A stretch of 20,274 nt of DNA, from NCBI GenBank assembly GCA_037190175.1, contig JBBCJM010000201.1, positions 1 to 20,274 on the forward strand. Direction: 5' to 3'. Under the pieces are notes generated by a model. It made no database searches, was not told where the DNA came from, and saw only the letters and a program-made list of their open reading frames with translations. The position numbers and the translations under genes were made by a program. The DNA comes from JBBCJM01 sp037190175 (GTDB lineage Bacteria; Pseudomonadota; Alphaproteobacteria; Rhodobacterales; Rhodobacteraceae). Shown one piece after another: positions 13,227 to 19,765 of the stretch (positions are counted from its first letter, which is position 1; the number at the start of each line of letters is the position of its first letter).

Positions 13227-14038
13227 TCCCGTCGCTCCTTTCCGTTGCCGGCCGCCCGGAAGCGGGAGAAGTCCGGCCTGCGTTTTTCCAGGAAGGCGGT
13301 GGTGCCTTCCTTCTGCTCCGTCTGCGCATAATCCGCCGGCACCATCCAGCGGCGCAGGCTGTCGCCCTGGCCCAGCAGGTCCTGGAACTCCTGCACGAAG
13401 CTGGCCTTGTAGACCTTCAGGCAGGTGGGCGCGACGGCCAGCAACTCGTCGCACCAGCGCGCCACCTCGGCGTCGAGCTCGGCCATGGGCACCACGGCGT
13501 TCACCAGCCCCCAGTCCAGCATCTGCGCCGCGGTGTATTTGCGGCCCAGCATCCACATCTCGCGCGCCCGCTTGTGGCCGACGACGCGCACCAGATAGCT
13601 CAGCACCGGGCCGGAGGTGGGATAGCCCACCCGCGGCTCGCTCTGGCCGAACAGGGCATGGTCGGCCGCGATGGTGAAGTCGCAGAAATAGGCGAAGTGG
13701 TTGCCGCCGCCGATGGCATGGCCGTTCACCCGGGCGATGACCGGCTTGGGGCATTGCGTCAGCGTCTGCCAGGGCGGCGCGAAGTCGCGCGGGCCGGTGT
13801 GGCCCATCCTGCCCTCGCGCTGCCACGATACGTCGGCCCCGGCGCAGAAGGCCTTCTCTCCCGCCCCGGTCAGCACCACGACGCCCACCTGCGGATCCTT
13901 GCCGGCCATGTCCATCGCCACCTCGACCTCGCGCAGGGTCTGCGCGGTGACCGAGTTCATCTTCTGCGGACGGTTGATGGTGACCGTCGCGACATGGCCG
14001 CTGATCCCGTACAGGATGTCCTCGAATGTCGCGTCCAT
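13223..14038 (-). CDS. Crotonase-family enzyme related to BadI/MenB (possible ring-cleaving hydrolase)
   Basis: 271 residues from the ATG at 14038; the frame continues to a TTG at 14080, which would overlap the sigma-54 core and is rejected. The oxyanion-hole segments FCAGAD (64-69) and AIGGGN (108-113) are intact. FEDILYGISGHV, CPKPVIARVNGHAIGGGN, CDFTIAADHALFGQ and VVGHKRAREMW closely recall 2-ketocyclohexanecarboxyl-CoA hydrolase (BadI) and naphthoyl-CoA synthase (MenB). The active site is mixed: the Glu144 position of rat crotonase is His114 (as BadI/MenB also lack that Glu), but the Glu164 position is kept as Glu134 in FGQSEP, and the BadI/MenB Ser-x-Asp after the VG is replaced by YPT (139-141). 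Reverse-Claisen ring opening of a beta-keto alicyclic CoA ester, or hydration, are both possible. It is preceded by its own sigma-54 promoter. Confidence 0.85.
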   Translation of the reverse strand: MDATFEDILYGISGHVATVTINRPQKMNSVTAQTLREVEVAMDMAGKDPQVGVVVLTGAGEKAFCAGADVSWQREGRMGHTGPRDFAPPWQTLTQCPKPVIARVNGHAIGGGNHFAYFCDFTIAADHALFGQSEPRVGYPTSGPVLSYLVRVVGHKRAREMWMLGRKYTAAQMLDWGLVNAVVPMAELDAEVARWCDELLAVAPTCLKVYKASFVQEFQDLLGQGDSLRRWMVPADYAQTEQKEGTTAFLEKRRPDFSRFRAAGNGKERRE

Positions 14039-14076
14039 GCGGCTTGCCTTCGGCTGACCCCTCTCGCCTGCGGCCA

Positions 14077-14091
14077 GCAAGACCCGTGCCA
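14077..14091 (-). promoter_or_regulatory. Sigma-54 (-24/-12) promoter for the crotonase operon
   Basis: On the minus strand the sequence reads TGGCACGGGTCTTGC (14091 down to 14077), an exact match to TGGCACG-N4-TTGC with GG-N10-GC spacing. It starts one base after the rpoN stop codon (14095-14093). Transcription would begin near 14066, leaving a leader of about 28 bases before the crotonase ATG at 14038. It separates a sigma-54-dependent crotonase-DUF35-thioesterase transcript from rpoN itself. Confidence 0.87.
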
Positions 14092-14092
14092 G

Positions 14093-15454
14093 TCAGGCGA
14101 AGGCCTCCACCTGCTTCTGCCGCCGCCGGCGCAGCGAGGAGGGGATGTTCAGCATGTCGCGGTACTTGGCGATGGTGCGGCGGGCGATGTCGATGCCGGC
14201 CTTGCGCAACTCGGCGGCGATCGCATCGTCGGAGAGCACCGTGTCGGCCTCTTCCAGCGCCACCAGCGCGGCGATCCGGTGGCGCACCGTCTCGGAGCAA
14301 TGCGAGTCGCCGCCGTCGGTCGCGGCGATGGAATTGCTGAAGAAATATTTCAGCTCGAACAGCCCGCGGTCGGTCAGCATGAACTTGTTCGAGATGGCGC
14401 GGCAGACGGTGGATTCGTGGATGCCCACCACCTCGGCCACGTCCCGCAGGCTCAAGGGGCGCATGTGGTCCACCCCGTGGCGGAAGAAATCGGCCTGCCG
14501 GGCCACGATCTCGGTCGCGACCTTCAGGATGGTGCGGGCGCGCTGGTCGAGGTTGCGGGCCAGCCAGCGGGCGCTGGCCATGCAGTCCATGACGAAGCGT
14601 TTGTCCTGCGCGCCCAGCCGGTTGGCGGTGATCGTGGCGTAATACTGCCGGTTGATCAGCACCCGGGGCAGCAGCGCGGGGTTGAGCTCCACGGCGTGCG
14701 AGCCGTCGGGGCCGGAGGTCACCAGGATGTCGGGCAGGGCGGGCAGCACCGGATCGCAGTCAAACCGCCGGCCCGGGCGGGGGTCGAGGCTGCGGATCTC
14801 GCGCGCCATGGCGCCGATGTCCTCCATGTCCACGCCGCAGACGCGGGTCAGCTGCCGCAGGTCATAGCTGGCCAAGAGGTCGAGCCGGGTCAGCATCGCG
14901 GCCATCGCGGGGTCCAGCCGGTTCCGCTCGCGCAGTTGCAGCGCCAGGCATTCGGCCAGGTCGCGCGCCGCCACCCCCACCGGGTCGAAGCCCTGCACCC
15001 GAGCCAGCACCGCCTCCACCCGCGCCTCGGCGGTGCCCAGCCGGTCGGCGATCTCGTCCAGGTCGCGGCGCAGATAGCCGTCGGCGTCGATGGCCTCGAT
15101 CAGCTCCACCGCGATCAGCCGTTCCACCGGGTCGCGGAAGGTCATCCCCGCCTGGTCGTGCAGATGCTCGCGCAGCGAGACCTGGGCGGCGCAATAATCC
15201 TCGAAACTGCGCTCGCCCTCGCCCTCGCCCGCGGCCTCGCGCCGGCCGCCGCCGGTCGGGGCGGGGGCGGGGCGGGCCGCCTCCTTCGGCCGGTCGGTAG
15301 TCACTGCGATCAGCGGGTTGCGCTCGGCCTGTTCGGCGAGGAAGTCCTGCAACTCGTCATGCCCGAATTGCAGCAGCCGGATCGACTGGATCACCTGCGG
15401 CGCGATGGCGATGGACTGCCTGCCCTGTAGGCCGATGCTGAGACGGACGTTCAT
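14093..15454 (-). CDS. rpoN: RNA polymerase sigma-54 factor RpoN (cluster-specific paralogue)
   Basis: 453 residues. Region I is the Gln/Leu-rich activator-contact segment (about 1-50, LSIGLQGRQSIAIAPQ then a LLQ repeat). A short low-complexity linker (about 55-80, Pro/Ala/Gly/Glu) forms region II. Region III has the core-binding part (about 85-250), a helix-turn-helix with LSLRDVAEVVGIHESTVCRA (334-353), and the diagnostic RpoN box ARRTIAKYRD at 424-433, which reads the -24 element. Start ATG at 15454 with GGGAGG 7 bases upstream. Housekeeping rpoN normally sits beside a ribosome-hibernation factor and PTS genes; here the neighbours are a sigma-54 activator upstream and catabolic genes downstream, so this is probably a dedicated copy. 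Three consensus sigma-54 promoters lie in the window. Confidence 0.96.
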   Translation of the reverse strand: MNVRLSIGLQGRQSIAIAPQVIQSIRLLQFGHDELQDFLAEQAERNPLIAVTTDRPKEAARPAPAPTGGGRREAAGEGEGERSFEDYCAAQVSLREHLHDQAGMTFRDPVERLIAVELIEAIDADGYLRRDLDEIADRLGTAEARVEAVLARVQGFDPVGVAARDLAECLALQLRERNRLDPAMAAMLTRLDLLASYDLRQLTRVCGVDMEDIGAMAREIRSLDPRPGRRFDCDPVLPALPDILVTSGPDGSHAVELNPALLPRVLINRQYYATITANRLGAQDKRFVMDCMASARWLARNLDQRARTILKVATEIVARQADFFRHGVDHMRPLSLRDVAEVVGIHESTVCRAISNKFMLTDRGLFELKYFFSNSIAATDGGDSHCSETVRHRIAALVALEEADTVLSDDAIAAELRKAGIDIARRTIAKYRDMLNIPSSLRRRRQKQVEAFA

Positions 15455-15591
15455 CCTGGCCTCCCTGCCGTTCCCCGCGCGCAGCCGCCGGCCGGCGGCA
15501 GGACTGCCGCCCGCAAGGCGCTGTCAGCGATGAAGGCTTCTCCCCGCTCCTGGGCGGTCTCCCCGCAACAAGGAGTGTCCTGATTCCGGGC

Positions 15592-15618
15592 GGAAATCAA
15601 GGGAAATCGGCGGAAAGT
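15592..15618. repeat. Three GGAAA-type direct repeats with 10-bp period
   Basis: GGAAATC at 15592-15598, GGAAATC at 15602-15608 and GGAAAGT at 15612-15618 start exactly 10 bases apart, about one DNA turn. They are placed upstream of rpoN and look like tandem regulator-binding sites on one face of the helix. Confidence 0.6.
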
Positions 15619-15647
15619 GATGGATTTTCAGCCAGATGGCGAGCAGA

Positions 15648-15668
15648 AGTGTCCTGCATGAGGACACT
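15648..15668. repeat. Inverted repeat AGTGTCCT-GCATG-AGGACACT
   Basis: The 8-bp arms (15648-15655 and 15661-15668) are perfect reverse complements with a 5-base centre. It lies 27 bases after the activator stop codon, so it may be a weak terminator (no T run follows). A further copy of one arm at 15574-15581 favours an operator instead. Confidence 0.65.
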
Positions 15669-15695
15669 CTCTGTTCCATCCGCGGACATGCCGCC

Positions 15696-17333
15696 TCAGG
15701 ACAGCGACTCCAGCTTCTTGTAGAGGTAGGAGCGCGACACGCCCAGGTGCTCCGCCGCCTTCTTCTTGTTGCCCTTGAATCGGATGATGGCGTCGTTGAT
15801 CAGCTTGGTCTCCAGATCGTCCAGGCTGTCCTTCAGCAGCCCCGCCCCGGTGGGCGCCACGGGGCCGGCGGCCGCGCGCCTGGCCGGTGCCGGCGCCTCG
15901 CGCTGGAAGTCCGCGACCGACAGCCGGCCGGGATCGGCGAAGACGAAGGCGCGTTCGATCATGTGGCGCAGCTGGCGCACGTTGCCGGGCCAGCTCTGCT
16001 CCATCAGCCAGGCGGGCACGTCCATTTCGATCTCGGGCAGCGGGCGGTTGTACTGCCGGGCCAGGTCGGCGGCGAAATGCGCCAGCAGCGGTGGGATGTC
16101 CTCCAGCCGCTCCTCCAGCGAGGGCAGCGAGATCACCACCGGGCTGATGCGGTAGAACAGGTCCAGCCGGAACTTGCCCTGGTCCACGAAGGCTTCCAGA
16201 TTGCGGTTGGTGGCGCTGCACAGGCGGAAGTCCACCCGCTTGGGCTTGTCGCCGCCCACCCGCTCCACGATGCGGTCCTGCAACACGCGGAGCAGCTTCG
16301 ACTGGGTGTCCAGCGGCATGTCCCCGATCTCGTCCAGAAAGATCGTGCCCTTGTCGGCCAGCTCGAACTTGCCCGGGCGGCCCTTGCGGTCGGCCCCGGT
16401 GAAGGAGCCGGGCTCGTAGCCGAAGAGCTCGCTTTCCACCAGCGACTCGGGCAGGGCGGCGGCGTTGATGGTGATCAGCCGGGCGCCCTGCCGGGGGCTG
16501 AGCATGTGCAGCGCCTGCGCCACCAGTTCCTTGCCCGTGCCGCTTTCGCCCTGGATCAGCACCGGAATGTCCAAGGGCGCGATCTTGCGGATCTGCTGGC
16601 GCACGCTCTGGATTGCCAGGCTCTGCCCGATGATCGCGTCCAGGAACTCCTCGCCCTGGATGCGCTGGGTGGTCTCCTGCCGGTAGGTGGCGATCTCGTG
16701 CTCCAGGTCGTTGATCCGCTTGGCCATGGCCTCCAGCTGCTGCGGGCCCTTGAACATGATGCGGCCGATGGCGCCCACGGTCTTGCCCTGGTGGCGGATC
16801 GGGTGGCGCGAGACCACGCGCTCGCTGCCCTTCATGCGCTGGATCTGGCCGATCTCGGCCACCCCGGTGCGCACCACGTGGTGCAGGCGGGTGTTCTCGA
16901 TCACCTCCTTGACGTTCCGCCCGATCCCCTCGCCCACCCGCAGGCCGAAGAACTTCTCGTGCGCGGGCGAGATGAAGGCCAGCTTCTCCTTCGCGTCCAC
17001 GATCACCATGGCGTCGTAGGGGTCGGTCAGGATGTGGTCGATGATGTCATAGGCGAAATCGACGTTCAGCACGAAGTTCAGCACCGTGTCGGTGGGCGCG
17101 CGCGACAGCACGGTCAGGTGGCCGCCCTCCACCGCGCAGCACAGCGCGACCAGCCGCGCGTCGGTCAGGGTGATCGGGACCATGCGCTTTTCCGCGGCCT
17201 CGGCGATCCAGTCGCGGTCGGTGACCATGGCCTGCACCCGCGGGTCGGCCCCGATCCCCATCGCGGCGATCAGCTTGCCCCGCTCGCTGGTGACGACGAC
17301 GCCATCCAGGCGCAGGTCGGATGCTGCTGTCAT
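15696..17333 (-). CDS. Sigma-54-dependent transcriptional activator with PAS sensor domain
   Basis: 545 residues. An N-terminal segment (1-90) of unclear fold precedes a PAS domain (about 95-195), then a coiled-coil linker (197-222). The AAA+ domain (about 230-460) has Walker A GESGTGKE (262-269), the sigma-54 contact loop as GSFTGA (309-314, canonical GAFTGA), Walker B GTIFLDEI (329-336) and the arginine-finger segment FRLDLFYRI (388-396). The C-terminus is a Fis-type helix-turn-helix, KKKAAEHLGVSRSYLYKK (523-540). No receiver domain is present, so it is not a classical two-component regulator; the PAS domain probably senses a small ligand such as a pathway acid or CoA ester. Start ATG at 17333 with AGGGAG 7 bases upstream. 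It should activate the three sigma-54 promoters in this window with the adjacent rpoN product. Confidence 0.94.
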   Translation of the reverse strand: MTAASDLRLDGVVVTSERGKLIAAMGIGADPRVQAMVTDRDWIAEAAEKRMVPITLTDARLVALCCAVEGGHLTVLSRAPTDTVLNFVLNVDFAYDIIDHILTDPYDAMVIVDAKEKLAFISPAHEKFFGLRVGEGIGRNVKEVIENTRLHHVVRTGVAEIGQIQRMKGSERVVSRHPIRHQGKTVGAIGRIMFKGPQQLEAMAKRINDLEHEIATYRQETTQRIQGEEFLDAIIGQSLAIQSVRQQIRKIAPLDIPVLIQGESGTGKELVAQALHMLSPRQGARLITINAAALPESLVESELFGYEPGSFTGADRKGRPGKFELADKGTIFLDEIGDMPLDTQSKLLRVLQDRIVERVGGDKPKRVDFRLCSATNRNLEAFVDQGKFRLDLFYRISPVVISLPSLEERLEDIPPLLAHFAADLARQYNRPLPEIEMDVPAWLMEQSWPGNVRQLRHMIERAFVFADPGRLSVADFQREAPAPARRAAAGPVAPTGAGLLKDSLDDLETKLINDAIIRFKGNKKKAAEHLGVSRSYLYKKLESLS

Positions 17334-17504
17334 GACGACACTCCCTGACCCCTTGCGCCTGCGGTTCGACATGGAAGGGCGCGGGTCCGGGGTGAAGGTG
17401 TATCCGCTGGCGACACTCTGTCAAGGGAATGCGTCCCCGGAATGGGCAGTTGCCATCGCGAGCGTGATCGTGCGATGGCAGGAGGGAAGCAAGGGGAACC
17501 GGCG
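17334..17504. promoter_or_regulatory. Divergent promoter region between activator and LysR genes
   Basis: 171 bp between divergently transcribed regulators. On the minus strand a perfect -35 box TTGACA (17424-17419) faces the activator gene, with a poor -10 candidate (TACACC) 16 bases further on. A GACA-CTC-TGTC palindrome (17412-17422) overlaps the -35 box, and a large inverted repeat lies nearer the LysR gene. This is the usual place for LysR autoregulation. Confidence 0.6.
17451..17480. repeat. 9-bp perfect inverted repeat TGCCATCGC / GCGATGGCA (candidate LysR operator)
   Basis: The arms at 17451-17459 and 17472-17480 are exact reverse complements with a 12-base spacer. The repeat ends 24 bases before the LysR start codon, a position where binding would repress or autoregulate the lysR-type gene and could also influence the divergent activator gene. 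Confidence 0.65.
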
Positions 17505-18446
17505 ATGGAACTGCGTCACCTGCGCTATTTCCTGGCGGCGGCGGACGAGCTGCATTTCGGCCGCGCGGCCGATGCGCTGTTCGTCACCCGCCCGGCGGTG
17601 TCGCAGACCATCTCGGATCTGGAGACCGAGCTGGGCGTGCAGCTGTTCTTCCGCCACGCCCACAAGGTGACGCTGACCGCGGCCGGGGCGGCGTTGCAGC
17701 GGCACACCCGCACGCTCTTGAACGACCTCGGCCGGGCGGTGGAGGTGGCGCGCAGCATCGGCAGCGGCAAGGTGGGCTACCTGAACCTGGGCTATGGCAC
17801 GCTCAGCCTGCAGCACCCGCTGTTCCGCGCCGCGCTGAAGCAGCTGCGCAGCCGGCACGCGGGCATCGACGTGACGCTGCACGAGATGGCCAGCAGCGCG
17901 CAGATCCCCGCCGTGCGCTCGGGCAAGCTGGACGTGGGCTTCGTCGTGGTCGCCGACGAGGCGCTGGAACGGCCCGGCTCGGTGCCCGAGTTCATGAGCA
18001 TCCTCGACCTGGGCTCGCTGGAGCTGGAGCGGGGCGAGCTGTCCGCGGCGGTGCCGGCGGATCATCCGCTGGCCGCCCGCGCGCGTATCGGCTTCGCCGA
18101 CCTGGCCGCCCACGGGATGATCGTCGTGCAGCGGTCGAACGTGATCCCGGGGCAGAGCCGGCTGGAGGCGATGTTCCGCGAACGCGGCCTGACCCTGCGG
18201 GTGGTGCAGGAGGTGGCCAACATCGTCACCCAGGTGAACCTGATCGCCGCCGGCATGGGGGTGGGGCTGGTGGTCAACACGCCGGGGATGCAATACCCCG
18301 ACAGCGTGCGGCTGATCCCGCTGGAGGGCGTGGCCTTCCCCGTGCGCTTCTGCCTGGTCTGGCGCAAGGATCCGGTCGAGCCGGTGCTGGGCAGCTTCAT
18401 CGCCACCGTGCGGGAGCTGGCGGCCGGCGGGTCAGCGGCAGAGTGA
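17505..18446 (+). CDS. LysR-family transcriptional regulator
   Basis: 313 residues, the usual LTTR length. The N-terminal winged helix-turn-helix is MELRHLRYFLAAADELHFG then AADALFVTRPAVSQTISDLE (about 1-60), followed by a linker helix and a periplasmic-binding-like effector domain (about 90-300) with the LDVGFVV and NLIAAGMGVGLV segments. The ATG at 17505 has AAGGGGAA about 9 bases upstream; the open frame begins further up at an ATG at 17442, but that region contains the inverted repeat and lacks a site. It is divergent from the sigma-54 activator and convergent with the MmgE/PrpD gene, whose 3' end it overlaps by 15 bases. It probably controls the non-sigma-54 operons of this cluster in response to a carboxylic acid or CoA-ester signal; the target is inferred. 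Confidence 0.93.
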   Translation: MELRHLRYFLAAADELHFGRAADALFVTRPAVSQTISDLETELGVQLFFRHAHKVTLTAAGAALQRHTRTLLNDLGRAVEVARSIGSGKVGYLNLGYGTLSLQHPLFRAALKQLRSRHAGIDVTLHEMASSAQIPAVRSGKLDVGFVVVADEALERPGSVPEFMSILDLGSLELERGELSAAVPADHPLAARARIGFADLAAHGMIVVQRSNVIPGQSRLEAMFRERGLTLRVVQEVANIVTQVNLIAAGMGVGLVVNTPGMQYPDSVRLIPLEGVAFPVRFCLVWRKDPVEPVLGSFIATVRELAAGGSAAE

Positions 18447-19754
18447 ATCGACCAGCGGGGCCACGCCAGGCGCGTCGTCCAGCCCTTCGACAATCGGCAG
18501 GATGCGCTCGCCCCCCGGCCAGAGGGCGGTCAGCTTGGCCGCCAGTTCGTCGTCCGTGAGCGGGTTGTCGGGGTGGCCCTTGGGCTGGCGCCGCTCGGCC
18601 GCGTGGGTCCGGCCGTCGCGGGTGGTGACGGTGATCCGCGCGCCGGCGAAGGCGGGATAGGCGCGGGTCAGATCCTCGGCCGGTTCCACAGCGACCTTCT
18701 GCATCATCGCCGCCAGCCCCGGGTCGGCCAGCCGCGGGCCGAGGTAGTCGTTGGAGGTCAGCCGCCCGGTGGTCAGCGCCACGGCCACGGTGAAGGGCAG
18801 GCTGTGGTCGGCGGTCTCGCGCGTCTTTGGCGCCCAGCGGGTGGGGTCGCCGCCCATCATCTTCGCGGATGTCTCATAGACCTCCACCCGCACCCGGGCG
18901 ATGTCCTCGGGGTGGAGGCTGCGCGACAGTTCGATGGCGGCGTCGACCGCCGACTGGCCGTGATAGCAGACGGGATAGGCCTTCAGCCGGGTCTCCACGA
19001 TCCGCGGCAGGGCGGTGTCGCGGAAGGAAAGCGGCCCGGCCACCTCGGCCAGCCCGCCCTTGCCGTCGAACACCGCCGTGGGGCCGGTCACGCCGTCGCG
19101 GGCCAGAAGCGCGGCGAAGATCCCGCCCCGGGCGGCATTGGGCCCGGCGCAGGCCTTCCAGTCCGACAAGGTGCCGCAGCGCACGTTGTAGAGGTTGACG
19201 TTGGCCCCCAGCGCCAGGGCCAGCGCATTGCCGGTGCGGCCTGCGTCCAGCCCCAGGATGCGGCTGGCGCCCCCCGCGGCCCCCAGCGCGGCTGCCATCG
19301 ACTGGTCCAGCCCGCGCGGCCCCAGCGCCGCGGCGTCGCAGAGCCCGCAGTAGAGCTCATAGGCCGCCACGATCCCCTCGAGCAGGCGGGCGCCCGTTGC
19401 GCCATGCCCCTCGGCCAGCGCCACCAGCGCGGGGATCATGTCGCTGGGGTGGCCGGCCGAGGCGCCCAGGAAGGTGTCGTTCAGGTCATGGTAGCGCAGC
19501 GCGGTGCCGTTGGCGAAGCCCGCCATCTCGATGGAGCTTACCTGCCCCGTGCCCCAGATCCGCGCCGCCGGCTGGCCGGAGTAGCGCCCCGCCGCCTGCC
19601 GGATGGCGGCGCAGAACGGTTCCTCATGGGCGCCCATCGCGCAGGCGATGCCGTCGATCAGCCGCCGCTTGGTCTGCCGCACCGCCTCGGGGGCCAGGGT
19701 TTCGATCGCGGTCTCGGTGACGCGCTGCGCGAGGCGCCGGGTGGTCTGGTCCAT
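18432..19754 (-). CDS. MmgE/PrpD family protein, second copy
   Basis: 440 residues, normal family length. The first domain has RRLIDGIACAMGAHEE and the strongly conserved RYHDLNDTFLGASAGHPSD region; the second has KAYPVCYHGQSAVDAAIEL, the counterpart of KPYPTCRFTHASIDVA in the copy at 5193-6581. It is clearly diverged from that copy, so they are paralogues and not a recent duplication. It begins 11 bases after the stop of another MmgE/PrpD gene, so the two are probably translated together and may form a heteromer. A dehydratase, isomerase or decarboxylase acting on a small polycarboxylate is likely. The 3' end overlaps the convergent LysR gene by 15 bases, with no terminator between them. Confidence 0.88.
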   Translation of the reverse strand: MDQTTRRLAQRVTETAIETLAPEAVRQTKRRLIDGIACAMGAHEEPFCAAIRQAAGRYSGQPAARIWGTGQVSSIEMAGFANGTALRYHDLNDTFLGASAGHPSDMIPALVALAEGHGATGARLLEGIVAAYELYCGLCDAAALGPRGLDQSMAAALGAAGGASRILGLDAGRTGNALALALGANVNLYNVRCGTLSDWKACAGPNAARGGIFAALLARDGVTGPTAVFDGKGGLAEVAGPLSFRDTALPRIVETRLKAYPVCYHGQSAVDAAIELSRSLHPEDIARVRVEVYETSAKMMGGDPTRWAPKTRETADHSLPFTVAVALTTGRLTSNDYLGPRLADPGLAAMMQKVAVEPAEDLTRAYPAFAGARITVTTRDGRTHAAERRQPKGHPDNPLTDDELAAKLTALWPGGERILPIVEGLDDAPGVAPLVDSLCR

Positions 19755-19765
19755 TCCGGGGTTCC

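Larger units (their letters stand above)
15455..15695. promoter_or_regulatory. Upstream region of rpoN, downstream of the activator gene
   Basis: This 241-bp gap lies between two minus-strand genes. It holds a set of three 10-bp-spaced direct repeats and an 8-bp inverted repeat, described separately, plus an extra direct copy of AGTGTCCT at 15574-15581. I find no GG-N10-GC core with a TTGC box here for rpoN and no convincing sigma-70 pair. The rpoN promoter must lie here if rpoN is not simply read through from the activator gene. Confidence 0.6.

Noticed and set aside
14039..14080. TTG start for the crotonase at 14080
   Set aside because: It lies within the sigma-54 core, upstream of the expected transcription start, and adds residues not found in the family.
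13574..15430. 618-residue plus-strand open frame opposite rpoN
   Set aside because: The minus strand encodes a complete RpoN with its RpoN box; the plus frame is an Ala/Gly/His-rich shadow.
15505..15522. CTGACAGCGCCTTGC on the minus strand as a sigma-54 promoter for rpoN
   Set aside because: The invariant GG of the -24 element is missing at the required spacing.
17476..17490. TGGCAGGAGGGAAGC as a sigma-54 promoter for the LysR gene
   Set aside because: The GG-N10-GC spacing is right, but the -12 box is AAGC instead of TTGC, and the start codon would be only about 3 bases after the predicted transcription start.
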